From positions 24,534 through 88,533 of the forward strand of contig JAHAYL010000029.1 of the NCBI GenBank assembly GCA_018384065.1: a stretch of DNA of 64,000 nucleotides, written 5' to 3'. Source of the DNA: Oxalobacter sp. GTDB taxonomy: Bacteria; Pseudomonadota; Gammaproteobacteria; Burkholderiales; Burkholderiaceae_D. This document shows, piece by piece, positions 53,292-63,197 of this stretch. The notes beneath the pieces were generated by a model. The model worked only from the letters and a program-made list of their open reading frames with translations. It ran no database searches and was not told where the DNA came from. A program made the translations under genes and the position numbers. Position 1 is the first letter of the stretch. Each line of letters opens with the position of its first letter.

Positions 53292-56200
53292 CTATTGGAT
53301 GGATTGACCAGAAGCAGGGTTGACAGATGTTCCGGACGACATCTTTTCCAGCTGTTCCTTTGCTTCAGGATGTCCTTGTCCTGCTGCTTTCTGGAACCAT
53401 GTTTTTGCCTTCTGAATGTCTTGGGAGAATCCTTCGGCGTTGGCATACATGAGCCCCAGCCTGTATTGGGCTTCTGGTTCTTCTTGGAAAGCGGCTATCA
53501 GCAGCTTGGCAATTTGGAGTCCTTGCCCAGCTGCTTTCCGGCACCATTCAATGGCTGTCTGCGTATCTTGCGGTACGCCATAACCGTAGGCATACATAAG
53601 CCCGATATTGAGTAGGGCAGCAGGATTTCTTTGCTCTGCTGCCTTGTGATACCAAGCAAGAGCTTTCTGATAATCTTGTGGAACACCCAGCCCACCTTCA
53701 TACATACCTCCAAGGCTGTTTTGGGCAAGAGGGAATCCCTGTTCTGCTGCCTGGGAATACCATTCAAATGCCTTTTCGTTGTTCTTTTCTACACCCTGAC
53801 CTTTTTCAAACATGAAGCCAAGGTTGTGCTGTGCCCCTGCATGTCCCTGTTCCGCTGCTCGACCATACCATTCAAAAGCTTTTTGATAGTCTAGGGGAAC
53901 GCCTTGACCGCTTTGATACATATATCCAAGACGGGCTTGGGTTTCGGCATCTCCCTGTTCCGCCGCTTTGCTGAACCATTCAAAGGCTTTCTGATGGTCT
54001 TGAGGAACGCCTTGACCGTTTTGATACATATATCCAAGGTTGATTTGAGCACTGACATATCCATGCTCAGCAGCCTTGGTAAACCATTCGATGGCTTTCT
54101 GGTAATCCTGAGGTACGCCTTGACCATGTGCATACATCAAGCCGAGATTAAGCTGGGCAAAAGCATTACCCTGTTCCGCAGCTTTTGCCCACCATTCAAC
54201 TGCTTTCCGGTAGTCTTGAGGTACATCATGACCATTTGCATAGATGTATCCAAGATTGAATTGAGCATCAGTATTACCCTGTTCTGCTGCTTTGCCCCAC
54301 CATTCGAGAGCTTTCTGATAATCTTTAGGAACGCCTTGACCAATTGCATACATGGATCCGAGCTCACATTGTGCATGACCATGTCCCTGCTCCGCTGCCT
54401 TTTGGTACCATTCCACCGCCTTTTGAAGGTTTGGCGGTGTGACCCGCCCTTTCAGATACATAACGCCGATGTTGTACTGGGCATCAGCATTACCCTGTTC
54501 TGCTGCTTTGAGATACCACTTGAACGCTTCTTCATAACTCTGTTCAACACCAGTACCATGGAAATACATGACTGCCAGATAGTGTTGTGCCTCTGCATGT
54601 CCCTGCTCAGCTGCTTTACCTAACCATTCAACCGCTTTCTGGTCGTCTTGAGGAATACCTTTACCGTCTGCATACATACGTCCTAGGTTGAACTGGGCTC
54701 TTGCCATGCCTTGTTCAGCAGCTTTCCGGTACCATTCAACAGCATTTTTATTATCCTGAGGAATGCCATAACCGCTTTCGTACAGGCTGGCGAGGTTATT
54801 CTGGGCTTCAGGAAGTCCTTGTTCGGCTGCCTTCGTCCACCATTCAACGGCTTTTCGGTAGTTTTGCGGGATACCTTCGCCGGTAGAGTACATGAGGCCA
54901 ATATGGTATTGTCCCCAAGAATACTTCTGTTCAGCGGCTTTGCGGAACCATTCAAAGGCTTTCTGATGATCTTTAGGAATGCCATCACCATTCAGGTACA
55001 TGAGACCGAGGTTGTTCTGGGCATCAGCGTTTCCCTGTTCAGCGGATTCAGTCCACCAATAAAAAGCTTTTTGTAGATTTTTTGGAATGCCTTTGCCTTC
55101 TGCATACATCTGGCCAACACTGCATTGGATATATGCATCACCTTGCATCGCGGCTTTTTCAAACCATTCAATCGCCTTTTGGGCATCCTGCTGAATGCCA
55201 TCACCGTTGGCATACATCAGACCAAGGATGTACTGGGATATTCCGTCGCCTTGTTCAGCTGCATTGCGGAGCAATTCAAAAGATTTCTGGAAGTCCTGGG
55301 GAACAGACTGACCTTCTTTATATAGGCAACCAAGGAAACCTTGAGCATCCGTATGTCCCTGTGCGGCAGCTCTGCGGGCCCACTCAAATGCTTTCTGCCG
55401 GTCTTTGGGGACACCATAACCCAGTTCAAACATAAGACCAAGACGGAATTGGGCATCCGCATATCCCTGTTCTGCTGCTTTCCTGAGCCATTCAAGTGCT
55501 TTCTGATAATCTTTGGGGACGCCATGACCTTCTGCAAACATTGCCCCAAGATGGCACTGAGCGTTTGCATGACCTTGTTCAGCGGCTCGGGACCACCAGG
55601 TAAAAGCTTTTTCTAAATCTTGGGGAATCCCTTTGCCTTCGGAATATATCTTTCCAAGGACATACTGGGCTTCAGCATTTCCTTGTTCAGCCGCTTTTGT
55701 AAACCATTCAACAGCTTTTTCAGAATCCTGCTCAATACCTATCCCGTCTCGATACATAACGGCGAGGTTGTTTTGGGCAACTGGATGTCCTTGTTCTGCT
55801 GCCTTGGTCCACCATTCAAAAGCTTTTTGATTGTCTTGTTGTATGCCTTGACCGTATGCGTACATCTGACCAAGACTGGTCTGGGAATTTGCATGTCCCT
55901 GCTCAGCAGCTTTTCTGTACCACTCAGCAGCCTTTCCATCGTTCAGCTCAACCCCTCGGCCTGCTGAATACATGTTTCCAAGGTTGAACTGGGCGCTTAC
56001 AAAACCCTGTTCAGCAGCCTTCTTGTACCACTCGACAGCTTTCCTGTAGTCCTGTCCGACTCCCCGCCCCGTTTCGTACATCGTACCAAGGTTGCTTTGC
56101 GCCTCTGCATATCCCTGTTCAGCAGCTTTTCTGTACCAGTCAACAGCTTTTCCATCGTTCTGTTCAATACCATTGCCCATCAGGTACATCGAACCGAGAG

Positions 56201-57869
56201 AGAGTTGTGCTGGTGGATATCCTTGTTCGGCAGCCTTGGTGAACCATTCGACAGCTTTTTGAAAGTCTTGAGGAATGCCATCACCATTCAGGTACATGAG
56301 ACCGAGGTTGTTCTGGGCATAAGCATTTCCCTGCCCTGCCGCTTTCGTCCACCAGTAGAAAGCTTTTTGCATATCTTTTGGGATGCCACGACCTTCAGCA
56401 TACACCTGCCCAAGTTCACATTGAGCTTCGGCATCACCTCGTATTGCAGCTTTTTCAAGCCATTCAACAGCTTTCTTTTGGATATCTGGATCACTTTGCA
56501 TTGCAGCTTTTTCGAACCATTCCATGGCTTTCTGACCGTCTTGAGGTACGCCTTGACCATCTGCATATAAGAGTCCAAGACCCAGTTGGGCTTTTGCATT
56601 ACCTTGTTCAGCCGCTTTTCTGAACCATTCTGCCGCTTTGAGGGAATCTTTTTGGATGCCATCTCCCCTTACATACATGAGTCCAAGGTCAAGTTGGGAT
56701 TCGGCATACCCTTGTTCAGCAGATTCCGTCCACCAATGAAAGGCTTTTTGGAGATTCTTGGGGATGTCTTTTCCTTCCGCATACATCAGTCCAAGAGCAC
56801 ACTGGGTTTCTGCATCACCTTGTTCCGCTGCTTTTTCAAACCATTCAATCGCTTTCTGATGGTCTTGAGGAACGCCTTGACCTTGTGCATATAGGAGTCC
56901 AAGATTCCATTGGGCTTTTGCATATCCCTGTTCTGCTACCTTTTGAAGCCATTTGAAAGCTTTTGTGTAGTTTTGCTGAACGCCATCACCGTTGGCATAC
57001 ATCAACCCAAGCAGGTATTGGGCACCGGTATTCCCTTGTTTGGCAGCTTTGAGACACCACTTGAACGCTTCTTCATAGTTCTGTTCAGTTCCTTCGCCAT
57101 TTTGATACATCCAGGCAAGGCTAGTCTGGGCAACAGGATGCCCTTGTTCCGCTGCTTTGCTGAACCATTCAAAGGCTTTTTGATAGTCTTGGGGAACGCC
57201 TTGACCGTTTTGATACATATATCCAAGACGGGCTTGGGTTTCGGCATCTCCCAGCTCAGCAGCTTTGAAAAGATACTCAATTGCCTTTTTATGATTCTGT
57301 TCGACTCCTTCTCCGTTTCCATACAGCGTAGCAAGCTTACGGCAAGCGCCTGCATAGCCTTGAGAAGCGGCTTTTTCCAACCATTCAAATGCTTTTTCAT
57401 AATTTCCGGTGTTCCGGTACATCCAGCCAATGTTGCTTTGTGCCCTCGCATATCCCTGCCCAGCAGCCCTGGACCACCAGTTGAAAGCTTTCTCATTGTC
57501 CTTTTGAGTTCCCCGACCCATGACATACATCAGCCCAAGGTTGTTCTGGGCACTTGGATGTCCCTGTTCGGCGGCTTGCTGATACCATCCGACCGCTTCC
57601 TGATAATCCACCGGAGTGCCATGGCCTTTTTCGTACATCAGTCCAAGCAGGTATTGGGCATCGGCAATGCCATAGCCAGCGGCAGATGACATAGCGTCAA
57701 AAGTAGCAATGGCATCTTTTCCAATAGGGTTCCCTTCAGGATATTCCCCTAACGTATCAATGGTTGCCATTGCGGTGGCATACCGCACCAACAGGTCTTT
57801 CTGTGCTTCTGTGAGGCTGATGCCAGATTTATCCAAGGCTTCTTTCAGTTTTTCTGTTGAGTCAGACAT
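53292..57869 (-). CDS. Giant Sel1-repeat protein (about 39 repeats)
   Basis: A 1,525-residue protein without signal peptide. About 65 N-terminal residues (a helical, non-repeat cap) are followed by about 39 Sel1 repeats, nearly all of 36 residues with consensus AQ-x-x-LG-x-MY-x-x-G-x-G-(V/I)-P-x-D-x-Q-KA-x-EW-x-x-KAAEQG-x-A. One repeat is shortened (about residue 88-118) and one has an inserted partial copy (AMEWFEKAAMQSDPDIQKKAVEWLEKAA). Blocks recur: FEKAAMQ-D / LGQ-YAEG-GIPK / NNLGLMYLNGDGIP appears twice, about 11 repeats apart, as a three-repeat unit. The predicted fold is one long right-handed alpha-solenoid. The reading frame is intact over 4.6 kb. Confidence 0.9.
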   Translation of the reverse strand: MSDSTEKLKEALDKSGISLTEAQKDLLVRYATAMATIDTLGEYPEGNPIGKDAIATFDAMSSAAGYGIADAQYLLGLMYEKGHGTPVDYQEAVGWYQQAAEQGHPSAQNNLGLMYVMGRGTQKDNEKAFNWWSRAAGQGYARAQSNIGWMYRNTGNYEKAFEWLEKAASQGYAGACRKLATLYGNGEGVEQNHKKAIEYLFKAAELGDAETQARLGYMYQNGQGVPQDYQKAFEWFSKAAEQGHPVAQTSLAWMYQNGEGTEQNYEEAFKWCLKAAKQGNTGAQYLLGLMYANGDGVQQNYTKAFKWLQKVAEQGYAKAQWNLGLLYAQGQGVPQDHQKAIEWFEKAAEQGDAETQCALGLMYAEGKDIPKNLQKAFHWWTESAEQGYAESQLDLGLMYVRGDGIQKDSLKAAEWFRKAAEQGNAKAQLGLGLLYADGQGVPQDGQKAMEWFEKAAMQSDPDIQKKAVEWLEKAAIRGDAEAQCELGQVYAEGRGIPKDMQKAFYWWTKAAGQGNAYAQNNLGLMYLNGDGIPQDFQKAVEWFTKAAEQGYPPAQLSLGSMYLMGNGIEQNDGKAVDWYRKAAEQGYAEAQSNLGTMYETGRGVGQDYRKAVEWYKKAAEQGFVSAQFNLGNMYSAGRGVELNDGKAAEWYRKAAEQGHANSQTSLGQMYAYGQGIQQDNQKAFEWWTKAAEQGHPVAQNNLAVMYRDGIGIEQDSEKAVEWFTKAAEQGNAEAQYVLGKIYSEGKGIPQDLEKAFTWWSRAAEQGHANAQCHLGAMFAEGHGVPKDYQKALEWLRKAAEQGYADAQFRLGLMFELGYGVPKDRQKAFEWARRAAAQGHTDAQGFLGCLYKEGQSVPQDFQKSFELLRNAAEQGDGISQYILGLMYANGDGIQQDAQKAIEWFEKAAMQGDAYIQCSVGQMYAEGKGIPKNLQKAFYWWTESAEQGNADAQNNLGLMYLNGDGIPKDHQKAFEWFRKAAEQKYSWGQYHIGLMYSTGEGIPQNYRKAVEWWTKAAEQGLPEAQNNLASLYESGYGIPQDNKNAVEWYRKAAEQGMARAQFNLGRMYADGKGIPQDDQKAVEWLGKAAEQGHAEAQHYLAVMYFHGTGVEQSYEEAFKWYLKAAEQGNADAQYNIGVMYLKGRVTPPNLQKAVEWYQKAAEQGHGHAQCELGSMYAIGQGVPKDYQKALEWWGKAAEQGNTDAQFNLGYIYANGHDVPQDYRKAVEWWAKAAEQGNAFAQLNLGLMYAHGQGVPQDYQKAIEWFTKAAEHGYVSAQINLGYMYQNGQGVPQDHQKAFEWFSKAAEQGDAETQARLGYMYQSGQGVPLDYQKAFEWYGRAAEQGHAGAQHNLGFMFEKGQGVEKNNEKAFEWYSQAAEQGFPLAQNSLGGMYEGGLGVPQDYQKALAWYHKAAEQRNPAALLNIGLMYAYGYGVPQDTQTAIEWCRKAAGQGLQIAKLLIAAFQEEPEAQYRLGLMYANAEGFSQDIQKAKTWFQKAAGQGHPEAKEQLEKMSSGTSVNPASGQSIQ

Positions 57870-58007
57870 ATACTTTTCCTGTTTCTATAAAGATGGTTTT
57901 CAGTATCCGTTCCCGTTCCTGCATCACGGTATAAGCGGTGAAGCAGATGCGGTTATGGTTTTGATATCGCTGTCATCCATGTCTCCTACTGCCCAGCAAG
58001 GTTTTTC

Positions 58008-59498
58008 CTACAAGACAAGGCGCGCAAGCAACTGCATGGCCTCCTTGCTGCCTTGGGAAGCAGCCTTCTGCAGCCATCCGATGGCTTGAGTCATATCCTG
58101 CGGAACGCCGGTTCCTTTGAGATACATCAGGGCAACAACGACTTGGGATTGTGTATGCCCAGCTTTTGCAGCATTGTGGTACCACCTGAAAGCACGCTCT
58201 TGATCATAGTAAACATTGAGGTAATAGGCTCCGAGATTGTGCATAGCCAAGGGGTATCCTTTATTTGCGGCTTTTTTGAGCCATCCAAACGCTTGAATGT
58301 CATCTTTAACAGTTCCAATGCCTTCAGAATAGAGGATATAAAGATCGTGTTGCGCTTCAACAAGACCAGCGTGTGCAGCTTTCTGCATATACTCAAAAGC
58401 GGTACGCGCATTTTTCTCGACAGGCATACCATCTAGACTGGTGCCTGACAGAAACATCCTTGCCATCATATAAGCACTTTGCGCTATCCGTTGATGGTCA
58501 GCTGCCGAGTGGTTGCCCCCTGATTCTTCCAGGAGTTCTTTTAAGGTTTTATTCTGGTTGGGCTGGCTGGAAGCGGTCTGTCGGGAGGAGGGAGACAGTT
58601 TGTAAGCTTTTCTTATTTCAAGGCATTTTTTCCTTGCCGCTTCTTTTAAAGCTTTATCCCTTGATTCGTTCTGGTTCCTGCGGTTGTTTTCTGCTGCTCG
58701 GTGGAACCAGTCAAGTGCCTGCTGAAGGTCTTGAGGGGTTCCATGACCATTTGCGCACATCAGGCCAAGGTTGTATTGGGCGTATTGGTTTCCTTGTCCT
58801 GCTGAGTCCTGAAAGAGAGTGAACGCCTGATGATAGTCTTTAAGGACTCCTTGACCGTTGATATACATCAGCCCAAGGTTGTATTGAGCATATGGATTTC
58901 CTTGTCTTGTTGCTTTGTGGAACCAATCAAGTGCTTTCTGATAGTCCTTATTAGATTGAAGAAATCCATGTCCATTTTTATACCACCATCCCAGATTGTT
59001 CTGTGCTCCTGAATGTCCCTGTTTTGCGGCTTTGCTATTCCATTCAAAGGAGATATTCTCTCTATCATAATTGCCATAGCCCATGGAAGGCTCACGGTTA
59101 CCGTAGTAGTCGTCTGCATCATAGGCGATAATCCCACATATATACTGAGCTGCGGCGTTTCCTGCTTTTGCATCCCCAATAACCCTTTCATAGGTAAAAC
59201 TGGAATAGTCATAACGCCAGTCGATATCCCATAACAGATGAGAACCATATTGATTCTCGGTCTGCGTCTGACTGTTTTGGGTTTCAGGTGTTACCTGCTC
59301 GGAAGGTTTTATGGTTTCCCCCAGTTTCTGCTTCGCTTCACGATGCCCCTGTGCCGCCGCTTTCCGGTACCATGCCTGGGCAAGGTTTGCGTCTTTTGCA
59401 ATTCCCAGTCCGTTTTCATATAGCATCCCTGCCAGGAATTGGGACTGGGCATCGCCCTGTTCGGCTTTTTTCAGAAGGTTCTTGATTGATTCAGACAT
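58008..59498 (-). CDS. Sel1-repeat protein, paralogue of the Sel1-ACP protein
   Basis: A 496-residue cytoplasmic protein. It starts with the same [20 protein letters not shown] segment as the Sel1-ACP gene. Two groups of Sel1 repeats are separated by an irregular middle: residues about 75-170 include an acidic Tyr/Asp-rich stretch (YDADDYYGNREPSMGYGNYDRE) and residues about 285-325 a charged linker. The C-terminal third ([39 protein letters not shown]...) is closely paralogous to the ACP fusion but ends at LARLVL without an ACP. A 138-bp gap separates it from the giant Sel1 gene downstream, so that gene may have its own promoter. Confidence 0.85.
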   Translation of the reverse strand: MSESIKNLLKKAEQGDAQSQFLAGMLYENGLGIAKDANLAQAWYRKAAAQGHREAKQKLGETIKPSEQVTPETQNSQTQTENQYGSHLLWDIDWRYDYSSFTYERVIGDAKAGNAAAQYICGIIAYDADDYYGNREPSMGYGNYDRENISFEWNSKAAKQGHSGAQNNLGWWYKNGHGFLQSNKDYQKALDWFHKATRQGNPYAQYNLGLMYINGQGVLKDYHQAFTLFQDSAGQGNQYAQYNLGLMCANGHGTPQDLQQALDWFHRAAENNRRNQNESRDKALKEAARKKCLEIRKAYKLSPSSRQTASSQPNQNKTLKELLEESGGNHSAADHQRIAQSAYMMARMFLSGTSLDGMPVEKNARTAFEYMQKAAHAGLVEAQHDLYILYSEGIGTVKDDIQAFGWLKKAANKGYPLAMHNLGAYYLNVYYDQERAFRWYHNAAKAGHTQSQVVVALMYLKGTGVPQDMTQAIGWLQKAASQGSKEAMQLLARLVL

Positions 59499-59523
59499 AG
59501 GCTTTTAATCTTTAAAATAATTA

Positions 59524-60666
59524 TTACCTAGTAGGAGCTTTTGGGGCTGGAGATTTTTTTCTATCTACTTCAGCCTGTATATGTCGTTGGGATTCATTTC
59601 GGCATTCTCCTGCAATTGATTGCTGTGATTTAAAATTAACTAATGCACTCATGTTTGAAACACCTATAAAAGATAATCCAGAAGAGTTGTCATAACGGGT
59701 TGATCCTGTTCTTGTATTAACCCTTGTCATTTGGTATGTATTTCCTTGTAAAATCAATTTTGCTTGATTACCGTTTGGAATCAATTCAAAAGAAGATCCA
59801 TCTGTACACAGGTATTTTGTATCAGGACGAGGTATTCCGTTAGGTTGGTCATACTCTTGTTTATTGGAATTGAAATAAACCGTATATACTCCAGGTTGTA
59901 AGACTTGTTCTGATGATTCGTAATCTCGATTTGTTTCTATGTCGCTGACCGTAATGTTCAGTGGATAAAAGGTCATTGATTCATCAGTTGGATTTTGTAT
60001 TTCGACAGTTCTTCTTGTTGTTGTGATTTGCTGATTAGTACCATGCCAATCGTAGTAAGAGTTATAAGTTATCAAGCCAAAAACTTCTTTTATGGATTCC
60101 TTGTAAGGAACGTAAAACATTGTATATATTGACTCGTTTCCTTGGTGTGCATGTGCTAAATCTAGACGCCAACCATATTTATTCTTTCCCATTTTCACAA
60201 AAGAAAATTCTGATGCTGATGGTGGTTCTCCATAGTCTCCTCCTCTTATCATTGGTTTTGAGGCGATAATTTTATTTACACGGTTTCCAACGGTTTCATA
60301 AACAATGAATCCATAGCGACCACCACCTACGACATAAGCGTGAGCGGTATCTTCAATCGCTTCCCCTGTTGTCACCAGATAAGCAGTTTTTTTAGGAATG
60401 CCTCTTTCAGAACTATCAATATGATTCACAGAAATAATTCGCATACAATAATGCGCTCCTAAAATATTATCCCGAGCAATCCAACAGCTGTTTTCTTTAT
60501 TATATTTTCCATATATATTAGTCATTGCTTTGTGAGATGGTGAATCCCAGATATTGGAAGGAGCGGGGGCAGATGGAGCAGATCCATTAGAAGAATTTGC
60601 ACTAGTAATACCTGTTATGAAAAACAGGCATGACAGTAAAGCGGTTGTCAGCAATTTCTTTTTCAT
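59524..60666 (-). CDS. Secreted protein with MliC-like C-terminal domain
   Basis: A 380-residue protein with a signal peptide (KKKLLTTALLSCLFFITGITSA, cleavage near residue 23). Residues about 45-195 share a motif order with the periplasmic part of the protein encoded just upstream (YGK...C, YCM-I-x-V-x-x-ID, KKTAYLV, GKNKYGW, ESIKEV), so they are probably homologous. Residues about 284-358 (YLCTDGSSFELIPNGNQAKLILQGNTYQMTRVNTRTGSTRYDN...LVNFKSQQSIAGEC) match the MliC/PliC lysozyme-inhibitor layout: first and last Cys, A-x-L-x-L-x-G-x-x-Y, and G-x-x-RY. The C-terminus is basic. The gene is visibly more A+T-rich than its neighbours. It starts 2 bp after the upstream gene's stop. Confidence 0.75.
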   Translation of the reverse strand: MKKKLLTTALLSCLFFITGITSANSSNGSAPSAPAPSNIWDSPSHKAMTNIYGKYNKENSCWIARDNILGAHYCMRIISVNHIDSSERGIPKKTAYLVTTGEAIEDTAHAYVVGGGRYGFIVYETVGNRVNKIIASKPMIRGGDYGEPPSASEFSFVKMGKNKYGWRLDLAHAHQGNESIYTMFYVPYKESIKEVFGLITYNSYYDWHGTNQQITTTRRTVEIQNPTDESMTFYPLNITVSDIETNRDYESSEQVLQPGVYTVYFNSNKQEYDQPNGIPRPDTKYLCTDGSSFELIPNGNQAKLILQGNTYQMTRVNTRTGSTRYDNSSGLSFIGVSNMSALVNFKSQQSIAGECRNESQRHIQAEVDRKKSPAPKAPTR

Positions 60667-60668
60667 TG

Positions 60669-63173
60669 TCAGTTCCTGTACATGTAGTAGTGGTCGCGGT
60701 AAACGTTGTTGATAAAGATATAAAGCTCTTTATCAGCGGTATTGCTCTTGTTGATGTCGATGACCAGATTGCCTTTTTTAAAGGTGATGCCATCGACAGA
60801 ATCTTCCCCGTTGGTCAGCATCAGGTCAGGCGGTCCTTCATCCATGGTTTTCGGCTGTTTCCATGCTTGGTAGAGATACCTGCCGTTCCGCTTGGTGATC
60901 CGGATGGAATGTCTGGAGGTATGGAATTCCCCTTCAAACTCACCGCCATAGTTGTAATAAGCAGCGGGGGCAGCCGATGCCGATGGGGCAGGTGATGCAG
61001 CAGCAGGCGCAGACGCTGCTGGGGCATCTTCTTCATAGTCAGATCGGGTTATACCAATGGATTTGATTTCTTCAGGGACGGCATAGCTGCCAAGGCTCTT
61101 GTCAAAGCTGAGCATGACCGTCTTTTTAGTGGCAGGCGGAGCAGGAGGACCGCCAGAAGACTGTATGGTATAAGTCAGTTCAATCGGGTAAAAGTCTTCT
61201 TTCGGGGATTCGATTGTCCGGATTTCTGCTTTCAGCCCTGTAATCTGTGGAGCCGGGTAGCAAGGGGCAGATGTACAGGCCGTTGTTCCTGTTGAGCCAT
61301 TTTCTCCCATCGCAGGAGCCGGTGGTACAGAACCTTCACGGATGTTCAGGACTTCTTTGATGGTGTTGCCGTGGAGTGGCGAATAAACCTTCAAGGCTTC
61401 CCAAGCATCTTTGCCAGGAACGTCATGCAATACCCAGCCGTACAGGTCTTTTCCGAAACGGATCAGCCGGGAAGATTCGGAAAGTCTATTAAAGGATTCC
61501 TGTAAAGAAGTTTTCTCAAACTGGCTGTCATGACCGATGACAAGGTCCTTCACGCCTGAAGCCATCTGAACCCGTTTTTCCGATGGGTTCCATTCAAACA
61601 CCATCAATCCCAGCAAATCGGTTTTTGAGGAATAGCTGTCTGATGTACCCCGTACCGTGACATAGGCACGTTTTGCTGTGCCGTTCGCAGTGGGGGCATC
61701 AATATATTCCACGGCATCGACTTTCATGCAGTAACGGTTGCCGTCGCTGTGCGGCAGGTTCCGGCAGCCGGTTGAATCCGGTTTCCCATAGGTTGCATCC
61801 ATTGAGGCTTCAATGGCGCTTTTTGAGGAGTTCTCAAATTCTGACCGGGAAATATAGCGGGAGCTGCTACGGGATGAGATGGCAATCACCAGGAAAATCA
61901 CCAGTACAACCGCCATGAAAATGAGCGCAAAGATCAGGCAGCCTTTTTGGGATATGCCGTCGGTTTTTTCCTGTTGTTGGGCAGGTGAACCTACCGGCAC
62001 TGGCTGGGGAACGGGACTTTCCCGCTGTGGGGCAGGTGGTCTTACTGGTGTCGGTTGAGGGACAGGATCCCGTGGTCTTTGCCAGGAATCAGTCTTCGCA
62101 GCGGAAGGGTCAAAACTGTCATTACCATATATCGTATCGAAACCATCATCCGTTTCATAAGCATCTGCTGCAGGATCTTGCTGTTTTTTATTCTGGTTCC
62201 CGGGAATGAAAAAGAGCGGGGCATGGCATCTGCTGCAGAAAAAAGCCCGTTTGTTGCCTGTACTGCATTGCGGGCAGTGGATTTCGGTGTCGGCAATCCG
62301 GTATTTCCTGAAACGGCAGTACAGGGAGATGGCTTTGGCAACCTTTTCATAATCCGTTCCAGCGGGAAGCTGCTGGAAAAGCCGGCTCAGGAAGTCGGTC
62401 TGCACGACATTCTTGTCATTGGTATCCGCATTGATGTCAATCCATTGATAAAGGTGCTGCCATGCCTTGATATCCAGATAGCAGTCATATTTCTGCCGCT
62501 CGGTTTCTGAAGAGAAAATATCGCGGGCAAAGCCACAGAGTTTCTTGCTGGCTTCATTCTGGTCATTGGTGGCGGATTCCCGGAGTGTTTTCTCAAGATT
62601 ATCCAGGACACCGAGCAGTTGCCATGAGGTGGTATGTTCCGACTGTTCTAGGAACTGATAGAGGGAGTCTTTGCCGATGATTTTGAGCAGGTTCTCGATG
62701 TTGTCCATCTGGAACCTGTCGGGCAGTTCGATGCTGTCCCACTCTTCTTCCAGGGGATTCCGGCTATCCCGACCTGCCTGACGGGATTGCTGGACTTTCT
62801 TGTACAGGTCCTGGATATGCTGTCCAGTAATCTGGTAGAAGCCATACCGGTTCAGCAGATAACCGATATCCTTTTTAGAAAGTTTTTCATCAACGTAATT
62901 CAGTTCCAGGAGTTTTTCGAGTTCTGACAGTTTCTCCTGCTGGATGTTCTCTGCCTGTTTCGCCAGTGTATTCCTGGCATCCGGGTCAGCAAGCATTAAC
63001 TGCATCAGCCCGATATTTGCCAGCCATTTCTTGGCACTGTCTTTCCTGCGGGGATTGTTCAGCTGACGTGACCATTCACTCTGTTTCTTGGCAATGGCTT
63101 CCTCAACCGTGGCCGTATCCGGTACCGGTGAGAAAGGAAGTTCCAGGATGAAGAAGAAATTATCGGTATCCAT
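60669..63173 (-). CDS. Membrane protein: J-like N-terminus, zinc ribbon, one TM helix, large periplasmic region
   Basis: An 834-residue protein, not a recognised family. Residues 1-290 are a close paralogue of the protein encoded at 50419-52161 ([19 protein letters not shown]). A zinc ribbon lies at about 298-318 (CPQCSTGNKRAFFCSRC), then a Pro-rich linker and a membrane helix at about 411-430 (IFALIFMAVVLVIFLVIAI). The periplasmic part has a domain related to the secreted MliC-like protein (YCMKVDAVEYIDAP...GKDLYGWVLHDVPG...NTIKEVLNI), a beta-rich segment, an Ala/Pro spacer and a C-terminal domain (ITKRNGRYLYQAWKQPKTMDEGPPDLMLTNGED...) with a pattern I have seen in uncharacterised envelope proteins. 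It lies 24 bp after the amphipathic protein gene. Confidence 0.75.
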   Translation of the reverse strand: MDTDNFFFILELPFSPVPDTATVEEAIAKKQSEWSRQLNNPRRKDSAKKWLANIGLMQLMLADPDARNTLAKQAENIQQEKLSELEKLLELNYVDEKLSKKDIGYLLNRYGFYQITGQHIQDLYKKVQQSRQAGRDSRNPLEEEWDSIELPDRFQMDNIENLLKIIGKDSLYQFLEQSEHTTSWQLLGVLDNLEKTLRESATNDQNEASKKLCGFARDIFSSETERQKYDCYLDIKAWQHLYQWIDINADTNDKNVVQTDFLSRLFQQLPAGTDYEKVAKAISLYCRFRKYRIADTEIHCPQCSTGNKRAFFCSRCHAPLFFIPGNQNKKQQDPAADAYETDDGFDTIYGNDSFDPSAAKTDSWQRPRDPVPQPTPVRPPAPQRESPVPQPVPVGSPAQQQEKTDGISQKGCLIFALIFMAVVLVIFLVIAISSRSSSRYISRSEFENSSKSAIEASMDATYGKPDSTGCRNLPHSDGNRYCMKVDAVEYIDAPTANGTAKRAYVTVRGTSDSYSSKTDLLGLMVFEWNPSEKRVQMASGVKDLVIGHDSQFEKTSLQESFNRLSESSRLIRFGKDLYGWVLHDVPGKDAWEALKVYSPLHGNTIKEVLNIREGSVPPAPAMGENGSTGTTACTSAPCYPAPQITGLKAEIRTIESPKEDFYPIELTYTIQSSGGPPAPPATKKTVMLSFDKSLGSYAVPEEIKSIGITRSDYEEDAPAASAPAAASPAPSASAAPAAYYNYGGEFEGEFHTSRHSIRITKRNGRYLYQAWKQPKTMDEGPPDLMLTNGEDSVDGITFKKGNLVIDINKSNTADKELYIFINNVYRDHYYMYRN

Positions 63174-63197
63174 CAGTACGGCTTCTTCAGAATGTTG

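Noticed and set aside
53904..57689. Several plus-strand open frames of 100-260 codons (for example 53904-54623 and 56910-57689)
   Set aside because: They mirror the repeat periodicity of the minus-strand Sel1 gene and have no independent start signals or motifs.
53292..57869. Regular spacing of about 108 bases resembling a direct-repeat or CRISPR-like array
   Set aside because: The period equals 36 codons of a Sel1 repeat in an intact frame, repeats are imperfect and there are no spacers; it is coding.
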